Below are positions 1 through 9,500 of a stretch of 47,374 bases of DNA, in pieces (position 1 is the first letter of the stretch; the number at the start of each line of letters is the position of its first letter). Source of the stretch: Chitinophagaceae bacterium (lineage in GTDB: Bacteria; Bacteroidota; Bacteroidia; Chitinophagales; Chitinophagaceae); assembly GCA_019752045.1 (NCBI GenBank), contig JAIEMP010000027.1, positions 1 to 47,374 of the forward strand. The letters are read 5' to 3'. The translations under genes were made by a program, and so were the position numbers. Below the pieces are notes generated by a model. It was given only the letters and a program-made list of their open reading frames with translations. It was not told the DNA's origin and did no database searches.

Positions 1-14
1 TCTTTTTCATGATT

Positions 15-56
15 TACGTTTTTAAAATTAAGACTTTTGTCTACTTTTAAAACGTA
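15..56. repeat. Long AT-rich inverted repeat (hairpin)
   Basis: The outer arms TACGTTTTTAAAA (15-27) and TTTTAAAACGTA (45-56) are complementary apart from one bulged T. Inside them lies a second stem, AGAC-tttt-GTCT (31-42). Together they can form one stepped hairpin of about 42 nt. It sits just before an unrecognised ORF fragment at the left edge. It is not followed by a T-run in the usual place, so a simple terminator is possible but not obvious. It could also be an end or recombination site of a mobile element. Confidence 0.5.
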
Positions 57-62
57 CTGTTT

Positions 63-272
63 TTGGGGGAGCCTACATGGCGAATACTTAGAAGTGGCAA
101 ACTGTTGGACACAACACAATTTTCAATAAATGCAAGACATTTTGTTCAATCACTTGACAAAAGCGTAAACAAATATCTTGACGAATTAATGCTTAGTAAT
201 TTTGACACACCCATTTGGGAAAAAGCATTTTTAAAACTAAACGACATTTGCGAAAATTGTAAGAGAACTTAA
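63..272 (+). CDS. Unrecognised small ORF, probably a gene fragment
   Basis: I do not recognise this 69-residue reading frame. The only start offered is TTG at 63; the frame is open upstream only as far as a stop at 48-50. The peptide is polar, with tryptophans at both ends (PTWRILRSGK and TPIWEKAF) and a C-terminal CENC motif, so it looks like protein-coding composition. There is no clear ribosome binding site or -7 box. It lies between the edge hairpin and a stretch of DNA without genes. I infer the tail of a decayed or transferred gene; it could also be spurious. Confidence 0.2.
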   Translation: MGEPTWRILRSGKLLDTTQFSINARHFVQSLDKSVNKYLDELMLSNFDTPIWEKAFLKLNDICENCKRT

Positions 273-791
273 TTCGACTTGCCTGCCACCAACATGGGGT
301 TCCTATGTATATAGGTTTTAGAGAGAGATAATATTTAAAGTTATTATTTTTCTTTTGAAAGCAAGAGATAAATGAGAGTTTTAAGTTTCATTTACCTCCC
401 GCCTTCGCCAGATTTTTTTCCCATATCAAAATTATTTTACGTTCCGCAATTACACAAGAGTTTTTCTCCTGCTATTGCAGACTTTTATTACCCATTACCA
501 GCATCCTATGAGTCAACCACACAACATGTGTGATGACAAGCTCCTGTGATTAAATAAATAATTAAGAACAACCTGCTACAGTCTTGCCGAAGTCAATGCT
601 GCGTTGTTTAATTATGTCACTGCTCCTTCCTTTTGCGTTATTTATCACACATAAGCACTCAAATAGAACAACATGATAAGAGCAGATGAATTGTCTTATT
701 GGCGACAAACGGAAAGCATTTTTTTTTGATTCAACAAAATTAAATTACCTTATGTTGAATTTCATTTCTCATTTATACTAAAAATAAAATC
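273..791. other. Gene-free AT-rich stretch
   Basis: No convincing gene is seen here. The stretch is AT-rich and has short frames in all directions. Near its right end is an inverted repeat, TTCAACA (730-736) and TGTTGAA (753-759), with a 16-nt spacer. It lies about 45 bases upstream of the ABM-domain gene and could be an operator for it. The rest looks like decayed sequence next to the IS110 remnant. Confidence 0.4.
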
Positions 792-1085
792 ATGGAAAAA
801 TTTGCAATTTTGGCGAGGGTTGAAGCGAAAGCTGGTAAAGAAAAGGAAGTACTAGAGTTTTTAAAATCGGCGTTGCCACTTGCTGAGGGAGAACCCGGGA
901 CACTAAGATGGTATGCCTTACAAATTGGGCCATCAACTTTTGGCATATTTGACACATTTGAAACAGAAGAAGGACGTAAAGCTCATTTAAATGGGCCAAT
1001 AGCAGCTGCATTAATGGCCAATGCGTCAGCTCTCCTGGCAAAAGACCCTATTATCGAAATGGTAGACCTATTAGCCATCAAATAA
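792..1085 (+). CDS. Antibiotic biosynthesis monooxygenase (ABM) domain protein
   Basis: A 97-residue protein covering one complete ABM (dimeric alpha+beta barrel) domain. The first strand is visible as FAILARVEAKAGKEKEV, followed by the helix that ends in the typical EPGTLRW segment (about residues 33-40), then an F-DTFE strand and the helix with AHL. Small ABM proteins act as cofactor-free quinol monooxygenases (YgiN type) or as heme- or aldehyde-handling dimers; the exact substrate cannot be told here. It is a lone gene with its own upstream region, which carries an inverted repeat at 730-759. The ATG at 792 fits the domain start. Family assignment is firm, function is not. Confidence 0.8.
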   Translation: MEKFAILARVEAKAGKEKEVLEFLKSALPLAEGEPGTLRWYALQIGPSTFGIFDTFETEEGRKAHLNGPIAAALMANASALLAKDPIIEMVDLLAIK

Positions 1086-1207
1086 TTGAGTTCAAATAAC
1101 TTGCTTGAGGGTTTATAAAACATCTCAACCGGTTACCTTTCTTTACGAAAAAGAACGAACGCACAACATGAAATCTGTGTAAAAAACCAAACAAATTTTT
1201 ATCTTTC

Positions 1208-1478
1208 TTACGGTTTAGCTGAACAATAATTTGGTTGATATAAACTGTTGTTTTTTATCCCCACTACTATGGGGACAAATACTTGTTTCCACAGTTTATT
1301 ACACACTGCTATCAAAGCCTGTTTTCCCGTTTTACCATTTGCTCTTAAACTATCGTACAATGCTTTGCAGGCTGTGTTGATTTTCATCGCATTCATACTG
1401 CACATGTAGAGCACATCACTTAAGTTTTTACCGCCACGTTTGTAAATTCTTGGTTTACCCTGTATGCTGCTTCCGCTG
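1208..1478 (-). pseudogene. IS110-family transposase, C-terminal remnant
   Basis: Read on the minus strand from about 1478, the frame gives SGSSIQGKPRIYKRGGKN, then LSDVLYMCSMNA, then the KALYDSLRANGKTGKQA segment, ending at a TAA at 1208-1210. This is the end of the IS116/IS110/IS902 transposase domain: the Gly-Ser-Ser-x-x-(Arg/Gly)-Lys-x-Arg-Ile-x-Lys-x-Gly block followed by the LYM helix. Upstream of the SGSS block the frame continues into unrelated sequence (CRC and so on), so the N-terminal DEDD catalytic domain is missing. No terminal repeats are seen, as expected for IS110. It is a dead fragment that marks past insertion at this edge. Confidence 0.75.
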
Positions 1479-1569
1479 CATCTGCAAAATAAAACAATTC
1501 CGGATCCGGTTTTATAATAATACGTCAGCTAACTTGTATGTTTCAACGTGACTCTTTTAACTTTATAGA

Positions 1570-2151
1570 ATGAACCCAAAAGTTGACTGGTATTTCAGCA
1601 AAAATGAACGCTGGGAAAAAGAAATCAACAAACTAAGAACTATTATTCTTGACTGCGGTTTAACAGAAGAATTGAAATGGGGCTGCCCATGCTACACCCA
1701 TCAAAAAAACAATCTTGTTTTAATTCATGTGTTTAAAGAATACTGTGCCGTATTGTTTTTCAAAGGCGCATTGTTAAGTGATGCAAACGGCATACTCGTT
1801 CAGCAAACAAAAAATGTACAGTCTGCAAGACAACTCCGTTTCACCGGCCTGCAGGAAATAATAAAGAAAGAAAACATCATAAAAGCTTATATCTACGAAG
1901 CTATTGAAGTGGAAAAAGCGGGACTGAAAGTAACATTGAAAAAAACGGCTGAATATACAATCCCCGACGAATTTCAACTGAAGCTGCAAAAAAAACCTGC
2001 ATTAAAAAAAGCATTTGAAGCCTTAACACCGGGGCGACAAAAAGCTTATCTGTTTCATTTTTCTCAGCCAAAACTATCTGCAACACGCAAAGCCAGAGTT
2101 GAAAAATACATGCAGCAGATTCTGAACGGAAAGGGATTGAAAGATCTTTAA
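1570..2151 (+). CDS. YdeI/OmpD-associated family protein (DUF1801 + OmdA)
   Basis: A 193-residue protein with two family regions. The first (about 1-115) is a DUF1801 domain, with the WGCPCYTH segment and the hydrophobic VLFFKGALL strand. The second (about 130-193) is an OmdA/YdeI-type tail, with LKKKPALKKAFEALTPGRQKAY reading in two pieces and then R-KARVEKYMQQILNGKGL. In Bacillus, YdeI-like proteins have been linked to peptide or stress response, but the biochemical role is unknown. It is soluble, with no signal peptide. It stands alone, downstream of the IS110 remnant and on the opposite strand from it. The ATG at 1570 begins the usual family N terminus. Confidence 0.85.
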   Translation: MNPKVDWYFSKNERWEKEINKLRTIILDCGLTEELKWGCPCYTHQKNNLVLIHVFKEYCAVLFFKGALLSDANGILVQQTKNVQSARQLRFTGLQEIIKKENIIKAYIYEAIEVEKAGLKVTLKKTAEYTIPDEFQLKLQKKPALKKAFEALTPGRQKAYLFHFSQPKLSATRKARVEKYMQQILNGKGLKDL

Positions 2152-2408
2152 AAATAGCGGATTGGAGCGCTACGTTGCATTACTGTGAGAATAAAAATAA
2201 ACACAAATAATAAGCTGCAAATAAACCAACCTGCCTGCAGGTAAACCCTCCGCTGAATTTTCAGGACCGGCACTATGTCGTACTTACTCCGCAATAACCA
2301 ATTCAACGTTTACAGCAAAAAAAATCTTCCAAAATCTTCATTCACAAATTAAAAGAATCTGTTTAATATTGCCAGTCCTTCAAATCCACCAAAAAATTAA
2401 GCCATCCA

Positions 2409-4337
2409 TTGATCCGGATCAGTTACTACATAACCAGAACAGCTGCAATTATTGTAATTACAGTTGGTATACTTGTCCTTTGGGGTTGGCATATAAATAA
2501 CATTTCGCTGAAACAGGTTTTGCCAAAAATGGTAGCCATGAATCCGATGGAAGCCGTTTCTTTTATTTTGTGTGGCATCGCTTTTCTTCTCCATCAGCAA
2601 AAAGGATATAAACGCATCCTTGCAATCACTTTGGCATCCCTGGTAATATTGATTGCATTATTAAGAATAGCTGCAATCATTGGTTTGTACGATGCAGGCA
2701 TTGACCGGTTACTGTTTGCTGAGCAATTGCAGTCAACCATTTATAACGGCACAACCAACCATATAGTTCCGCATGCTGCTGTTTCTTTTTTCATTTGCGG
2801 AACAGCGCTTCTGCTGCTAATACACGGCCGTGCAATTACAGCACAGTGGATGGCATTGCCCGTGAATGCATTGAGCATACTTTCGATTATTGGTTACAGT
2901 TACCACATCAGTTCTTATTATGTAGTTACCTCTTTTACACCAATGTCGTTTCATGGAGGCATTACGTTTATGTTTTTATCCATGACCTTATTGCTGGCAG
3001 AAAGTACAAAGGGATTTATGGGCGAGATTACCAACATGCATGCCGGCGGTAAAGCAGCACGAATCTTATTACCTGCTCTTGTTGCCATCCCTGCTTTATT
3101 GGGTTACTATATTTTAAAGGGCATCTCAAAGGGAAATTTTTCTGTAGTTGTATGGATGTCGCTTTTTGTTTGTGCAGTAATTTTTATGTTCGGTTTGCTC
3201 GTTTGGGCAACAGCACGATTCATTAATAAATCGGAAGAAAAAAGATTACTCGAAAAACAAAAAGCAGATGAAGAACGCAGACAGATGACGGAGTATAAAA
3301 TCAAGCAATCGCAGGAACGTTATTTTACCCTTATGAACAGTGTGGATGGTATTGTATGGGAGGCCGATGCACAAACCTTTGCTTTTACATTTATCAGTAA
3401 ACAGGCAGAACAGATATTGGGCTATCCTGCAGAGCGATGGGTAACCGAACCTACTTTCTGGGCCGATCATATTATTGAAGAAGACCGCAAATGGGCAGTA
3501 AATTTTTGTGCTGCAGCAACAGCACAGGGAAAGCCACACCAGTTTGAGTACCGGATGATTGCTGCCGACGGACGAATACTTTGGTTACGGGATTTTGTTT
3601 CTGTATTAATGGAAAACAGGAAACCGGTAAAACTGAGTGGTATTATGGTTGATATTACTGAGCAGAAAAAAATGGAACAGGAATTAAGTGAGAAAGAACG
3701 GTCGAAACAAAAACTGATTACTGAAATCACCATTCTTGCACAGGAAAAGGAACGCAACGAATTAGGGCTTGAGCTGCACGATAATATTAATCAACTGCTG
3801 AGCGTAGTGAAACTTTACCTTGGCAGAGCAAAAACTGAAAAAGCATTGAGTGAAGAAATGATTGATAAAAGTTATCTGCATTTAGAAGAAGCTATTCGTG
3901 ATATACGCAAGTTATCCCATTCACTGGTTGCACCTTCACTGGGTCATGACGGATTAAAAGAAGCGCTGGAAGATCTTACAAGAAGCGTACAGGACCTGAA
4001 CAAAATAGATATCCGGTTATTGCTGGATGAAGATTTTGAACTTGCGCTGCAGGATAAAAAGAAAGAACTGATGCTGTACCGTATAGTGCAGGAACAACTG
4101 ACCAATATTGTAAAGTATGCCAATGCAACTGAAGTTGTGATCTGTCTTGAACTGCAGGAAAATAATCTTACACTGATGATTAATGATAATGGTGTTGGTT
4201 TCGACACACAATTGCAGAGTAACGGTATTGGTTTAAAAAACATCAACAGCAGAGTTCATTTTTATGCCGGTAAAATGTCGCTTACATCAGCACCTGGCGA
4301 AGGCTGCACGTTGGAAATTTCTGTTCCAAAAGACTGA
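2409..4337 (+). CDS. Membrane sensor histidine kinase, PAS + HisKA_3
   Basis: About eight hydrophobic segments fill the first 285 residues, forming a polytopic sensor. A short coiled linker follows, then one PAS domain (about 300-425, ending in the PAC-like VDITEQKK), and a HisKA_3 dimerisation domain with phospho-acceptor His457 in LELHDNINQ. A short HATPase_c domain closes the protein (N-box around QLTNIVKYANA, G-box DNGVGF). This is the NarX/DesK kinase class, which normally pairs with a LuxR-type response regulator, but none is adjacent, so it is an orphan here. The start is uncertain: there is no ATG before the first membrane segment, so I keep the TTG at 2409; the frame is open only to 2367. 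Confidence 0.85.
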   Translation: MIRISYYITRTAAIIVITVGILVLWGWHINNISLKQVLPKMVAMNPMEAVSFILCGIAFLLHQQKGYKRILAITLASLVILIALLRIAAIIGLYDAGIDRLLFAEQLQSTIYNGTTNHIVPHAAVSFFICGTALLLLIHGRAITAQWMALPVNALSILSIIGYSYHISSYYVVTSFTPMSFHGGITFMFLSMTLLLAESTKGFMGEITNMHAGGKAARILLPALVAIPALLGYYILKGISKGNFSVVVWMSLFVCAVIFMFGLLVWATARFINKSEEKRLLEKQKADEERRQMTEYKIKQSQERYFTLMNSVDGIVWEADAQTFAFTFISKQAEQILGYPAERWVTEPTFWADHIIEEDRKWAVNFCAAATAQGKPHQFEYRMIAADGRILWLRDFVSVLMENRKPVKLSGIMVDITEQKKMEQELSEKERSKQKLITEITILAQEKERNELGLELHDNINQLLSVVKLYLGRAKTEKALSEEMIDKSYLHLEEAIRDIRKLSHSLVAPSLGHDGLKEALEDLTRSVQDLNKIDIRLLLDEDFELALQDKKKELMLYRIVQEQLTNIVKYANATEVVICLELQENNLTLMINDNGVGFDTQLQSNGIGLKNINSRVHFYAGKMSLTSAPGEGCTLEISVPKD

Positions 4338-4394
4338 CAATTAGAGCCAATACATTGTTATAAACTGGTAAATAACTCCTCTGGGTTCACCACT

Positions 4395-4402
4395 TATCTT
4401 TG
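4395..4402 (+). promoter_or_regulatory. Bacteroidota -7 promoter box
   Basis: TATCTTTG matches the phylum -7 consensus TAnnTTTG exactly. It ends 15 bases before the ATG at 4418, so it argues for that start rather than a TTG at 4400 that overlaps the box. No clear -33 TTTG is seen at the usual spacing. Confidence 0.6.
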
Positions 4403-4417
4403 CTGCAAATATCAACT

Positions 4418-5449
4418 ATGGAATTAGGCATAAGCATGTTTGGCGATAATCATTACGATGCAAACGGAAAGGCATTTCCTGTGGGCATACGTTTAAAAGA
4501 ACTGGTTGAAGAAATAAAACTGATGGATGAACTGGGACTTGATTTTTATGGACTTGGTGAGCATCACCGCCCCGACTATGCTGTTTCAACTCCTGAAATT
4601 ATTTTAGCTGCTGCTGCAAGTGTAACCAAACAGATTAAACTGGGCAGTGCAGTAACGGTGTTAAGCTCCGCCGATCCTGTTCGGGTATACCAGCAATATG
4701 CAACCATTGATCAGTTAAGCAATGGCCGTGCAGAAATTACTGCAGGCCGTGGAAGTTTTATTGAATCGTTTCCGTTGTATGGTTATAACCTCAACGATTA
4801 TGATGCGTTGTTTGATGAGAAGCTGGATCTGCTGGTACGCATCAATCAAAACGAACGCATCACCTGGAAAGGTGATTTCCGTGCGGCATTAAACGATCAG
4901 GAAATTTTACCAAAAGCAGTTAACAACCAACTGAAATTATGGGTGGCAGTTGGCGGCACACCCGAATCTGTTTTACGTGCAGCTACACATGGGCTGCCGG
5001 TGGTCTTTGCAATTATTGGCGGCAATCCTGCGCAGTTTAAACCGTTGTTTGAGTATTACAAAAAAGCATACCAGCATTTTAAACATAACATGAAGCAGTT
5101 TGAAACAGGGGTACACATGCATTGTTTTTTTGGTACAGACAGTAAACAAACTGCAGACATGTACTATCCTTTGTATGCCGCTCAAATGGACCGTGTAGGA
5201 CACAGCAGAGGATGGCCGCCGTATCAGCGTCAGCAATATGATTATGGACGTGGCAGAGATGGCGCATTATTCATTGGAGATGCATCTGAAGCAATTGATA
5301 AAATTTTGTACATGCAGGAAATGTTTGGCATCACCCGTTTTTCTGCACATATGGATGTTGGCGGCCCATCGCATACTTCACTCATGAAATCAATTGAAAT
5401 TTTTGGAACACAGATTGCACCCAAAGTGAGAGCGGCATTAAAGAAGTAA
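4418..5449 (+). CDS. LLM-class flavin-dependent oxidoreductase
   Basis: A 343-residue bacterial luciferase-like (LLM) monooxygenase fold: MELGISMFGDN, then the E-HH segment GLGEHHRPDYAVSTP near residue 50 and the strand KLGSAVTVLSSADPVRVYQ. The TAGRGSF loop, typical of the family, binds the FMN phosphate. The TIM-barrel continues to the end with GG-P-HTSLMKSIEIF. These enzymes use reduced flavin and oxygen on varied small molecules; the substrate is not visible. The gene stands alone and is driven by the -7 box at 4395-4402. I chose the ATG at 4418 because the longer TTG start would fall inside that box. Confidence 0.88.
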   Translation: MELGISMFGDNHYDANGKAFPVGIRLKELVEEIKLMDELGLDFYGLGEHHRPDYAVSTPEIILAAAASVTKQIKLGSAVTVLSSADPVRVYQQYATIDQLSNGRAEITAGRGSFIESFPLYGYNLNDYDALFDEKLDLLVRINQNERITWKGDFRAALNDQEILPKAVNNQLKLWVAVGGTPESVLRAATHGLPVVFAIIGGNPAQFKPLFEYYKKAYQHFKHNMKQFETGVHMHCFFGTDSKQTADMYYPLYAAQMDRVGHSRGWPPYQRQQYDYGRGRDGALFIGDASEAIDKILYMQEMFGITRFSAHMDVGGPSHTSLMKSIEIFGTQIAPKVRAALKK

Positions 5450-5563
5450 ACATTTGCAGCAGTTTACAATTTTCATTGCTCTGCAGAAAGCAGTCTGCAT
5501 TTTTGTACTGTTGTTTTTCTGCACTTACTTTTCTCCCTGCAATAAAACAACTATTTTGTTGCA

Positions 5564-6532
5564 ATGAAAGCAAGCATATATACCAACTACGGGCAACCGG
5601 AGGTTCTTCAGCTAAAAGAAATTGCCACACCTGTTCCCAAAGACAATGAAGTACTCATAAAAATTTATGCAGCAACCGTTAACCGAACAGACAGTGGTTT
5701 CCTTACAGGCAAACCATACATCGCACGCCTTTTCAGTGGTATTCTTAAACCACGCAATCAAATTACAGGAAACGAGTTTGCAGGTATGGTAACAGAAACA
5801 GGTAAAAATGTTACAGCATTTAAACCGGGCGACAAAGTATTTGGTTATAACGATGTAACATTTGGTACACATGCAGAGTATATCTGTATGAAAGAAGATG
5901 CGCCCATTGCTCTCATGCCATCCAATATCAGATATGAAGAAGCTGCACCGTTAACAGAAGGTGCACATTATGCATTGTGCGATTTGCGTGCAGCAAAAAT
6001 TAAAAGCGGACAACAGATCCTCATCAACGGAGCAACAGGTGCCATTGGATCTGCAGCCGTGCAGCTTGCAAAATATTTTGGCGCAACAGTTACTGCAGTT
6101 TGTGATACCGATCATATTGATTTAATTCAATCGCTTGGTGCAGATATGGTGATTGATTATAAAAAAGAAGACTTCACTCAACTGAAACAATCCTTTGATT
6201 TTATTTTTGATGCAGTAGGAAAAAGTACGTTTGGAAAATGCAAACCACTACTCTCAAAAAAAGGGATTTATATTTCAACTGAACTGGGGCCTATGTCGCA
6301 AAATCCGTTTCTTGCACTCATCACTCCTCTTTTTGGCGGTAAAAAATTGTTGTTCCCCATCCCCACCATTAGCCAGGCTGATGTGGTGTTTTTGAAAGAA
6401 CTTGCAGAAGCCGGTCATTTTAAACCGGTGATTGACCGTACGTATGATTTAAATGAAATTGCTGACGCATACCGGTATGTATTAACCGGACAAAAAACAG
6501 GCAATGTGGTTATCCGCATTGCACAGGAATGA
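5564..6532 (+). CDS. NAD(P)-dependent quinone oxidoreductase-like (MDR family)
   Basis: A 322-residue medium-chain dehydrogenase/reductase. It has the N-terminal GroES-like part (MKASIYTNYGQPEVLQLKE, split here at the family's usual first loop) and the GNEFAGMVTETGKNV signature of the substrate domain. The Rossmann motif ILINGATGAIGSAAVQLAK lies at about 150-168. No structural or catalytic zinc cysteines are apparent, as in the zeta-crystallin/quinone reductase branch. It probably reduces quinones or enones with NADPH. A TATTTTG element (5552-5558) lies just before the ATG, so the mRNA may be leaderless. It ends four bases before the convergent kinase gene. Confidence 0.88.
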   Translation: MKASIYTNYGQPEVLQLKEIATPVPKDNEVLIKIYAATVNRTDSGFLTGKPYIARLFSGILKPRNQITGNEFAGMVTETGKNVTAFKPGDKVFGYNDVTFGTHAEYICMKEDAPIALMPSNIRYEEAAPLTEGAHYALCDLRAAKIKSGQQILINGATGAIGSAAVQLAKYFGATVTAVCDTDHIDLIQSLGADMVIDYKKEDFTQLKQSFDFIFDAVGKSTFGKCKPLLSKKGIYISTELGPMSQNPFLALITPLFGGKKLLFPIPTISQADVVFLKELAEAGHFKPVIDRTYDLNEIADAYRYVLTGQKTGNVVIRIAQE

Positions 6533-6535
6533 TGA

Positions 6536-9500
6536 TTAAGAAATCACCGGCAGCTCAATAAAAAACGTACTGCCATTCCCCTGTTCAGTTGTGAACCAGA
6601 TTTCACCTTTCATCTGTTCTACAATACTTTTACACATGGCCAGTCCTAATCCTGTGCCCGATGTTTTAGTGGTAAAGTTGGGATAGAAAATTTTCTCCTG
6701 CAGCTCAGGTTCAATACCATCGCCATTATCCTGCACATGAATAAGTACAGTATTTCCGGTAACAGTGTAATGAATACTTACGGTTGCCTTGCGATCGGTT
6801 GGTACCGATTCCAATGCATTGCGGATAAGGTTGGTGAATAATCTGTTGAGCTGGGTTTTATCAGCCATAATAAAAACAGATTGATCCGGTTTATCATAAT
6901 CAATTGCTCCCTCTTCATACATGCTGAACAATGCAACAACTGATTGAATAGCTTCGCCAAGATTTACCTGTTCTAATCTTGGATTACCGATGTTTGCAAA
7001 GCTGGAGAAATCGGAAGCGATATTGGAGAGATAATCAATTTGCTCTACCAATGTTTTTGCAACGCTTTGCGAAATATTTTTTGCATCGGGCGAATTGGAA
7101 TCAACCGCCTTTTGCAGATACTGAATACTCAGCTTCATGGGTGTAAGCGGATTTTTTATTTCATGTGCTACCTGCCTTGCCATTTCACGCCAGGCACCTT
7201 CCCGTTCGCTGCGTGCAAGCAGGTTAGCACTTTCTTCCAACTGCAACACCATCTTGTTATATTCCTGTACCAGCTCACCAATTTCATCATTCCTGTTCCA
7301 AACGATTGCTTCGTTGGCCTTACCAAGTTTAATTTCTTTCATCTTATCACTGATAATTGAAAACGAACTGGTGATTCGGCCTGTTACAAAAAACGCAATC
7401 AACCCGGCAATTAAAAAAATAAAGGCATTGAGATTAATGAGCGTAACAAGAAAATTAGAAATCTCCTGTTTCAATTCATCCTGCGAAGTAAAGTAGGGAA
7501 TGTTGAGATAGGCATAGGTTTTACCTTCTTCATCTCTCACAGGTACGTAGATGCTCATATAAGAACGGGTGCCTACTTTTTCATCTTCGATGGTTTGCAC
7601 CAGGTACTCTCTTGACAATTTAAAATAAGCAGCAGGATCTGTTTTACGGCTCAGTAATCCTTTACTGTAATAATAAGGTTGCGATGATATTCTGAGATTG
7701 CCCGAAGGATCATAAATGTTTACATCAACCCCGTGTATTTCTGAAATACGGTTTACTTTCCCCTGCAGATCGGCAGAGCTTACTTCATCATACACTTTCA
7801 GTACATCGTCAAAAACTGCATGCTGGCTGAGCGCTTCCTGTACTTCTGTGAGCATGATCTGTATTGTTCTCGACAAACGTTCTTTATTGATACGGCTGTG
7901 CCTGTTAATAAAAAAGAAAATGGTAGATACGCCGATTACAAGAAATGAAAAAATGCTGATGCCAATAATGGTTGTATGTACCTGTGTACGAAAAGTAAGC
8001 TGTAAATGCTTCTTCCAGCCCGATGGCTTTAAACCGAACTGTGTGATGAAACGTACTATTCGGTAAAAAGCTACCATTAATAAAAACACACAGAACAAAT
8101 ACGCAAACAGGGTAATGGTTTCGAGCAGTTTATTTTGCGGCTTTGCAATCACCACCGTTAAGTTGGAAGCTGCTGTATACCATAGTTCACTAAATCCGTT
8201 CCGCTTAACCTTATTGAAAGATGACTGATTGCTCTGACCTTCGGTTAAATGTACAGGAAACGGATAATCATTATAACTGCTGATGAGTTCCTTGTTTTTA
8301 TATACGGCATAGGCATAGGATGGCATACTCTCCGGTAACAGGTTAAATGTTTTAGAGAAGAGCTGCGGATCAAATTTTTCATCAGCATACCGCTTGGGTC
8401 TTGCTATAATAAACACATATCCTTCAATACGGTTTGTTTGCGGATTGGTGATTTCTTTTTTGGCGATATAATAAAATTTATCGAACGACTCTTCATAAAA
8501 CTGCCAGTCCTTTACAGTAGTGGGCTTGCTTTGCAGCTTGTAAATAATATTGAGTGTATTATAAGAAGTTGAGTCTGCATTGTACAAGGGATACTCCTGT
8601 TGATTAAACGTATACAGCTCAGTTTCAAACTTATTCAGGTATCCGCTGAAATGTTCGCTGAGCAAACTGTCTTTTAAAAACTGGCTACTGCCTGAGGTTG
8701 TAAAACGGCTGAAATTGTCAATCAAAAAATCACTTCTGAAATTTTTCAGTGCTATGCTCAACAGATTTTCTGCAGATGGATCTGTTTGTAAACTCAGTTT
8801 CTCTGCCATCCGCAAACGATCCTGCCATTCACGTTTTGCATTTTCTGTAATTAATAAAAAAGTTAATGACACTGAAAAGAAAAACAGCCAGAAAATACTG
8901 CGCCCACCGGAAGGCAAAAACCTGAAATCAATTTTATTATTATTGAGCAACACAGTTATCAACAGCAGCCAGCCCAGCAGGTACAAATGAAACAGTACAA
9001 TACCTGAATTAAACGTTGCCGTTAAATACAACAGTCCGATAACGGTTAAAGCCAGCAACTGCTGGATTAATTTATTGTGCGTATAGTGTTTAAAAAAACT
9101 AAACAGCCAGTCAATCAGCAGAAAATAATTTAATGCTAAGCAACCCAGCACACAAAATCCTGCAAAGCTGAAAACACTCAGACTGAAAAAATTGGTGACA
9201 TTAAATGATATCTGTGAATCGGCAACCAGGCTTTGAACAATGTTGCCAAACAGAATGGTGATAAAAAAAATTATGGCCGATGTTACCACTAAGCCGGCTA
9301 CCGGATTAATACTGAAACGAAAAAGTGGTTCAGCACTCCGGTATCTTCTGATAAACAGCAATACCCATAACAACAAAAAAGAATTGATAAGTAAATCGCC
9401 CAGTGATTTCAGAATGTTATTGGATCCGTAAATAGAAGGATCAAACAAATCGAACTGACGGAGGTTGAGTGGTATAGGAAAATAGTAACTGCAGATGCGA

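Noticed and set aside
7137-8066. Long plus-strand frames opposite the large kinase
   Set aside because: They mirror the coding strand of an evident HAMP/HisKA kinase and give Ser/Cys-rich, domain-free peptides.
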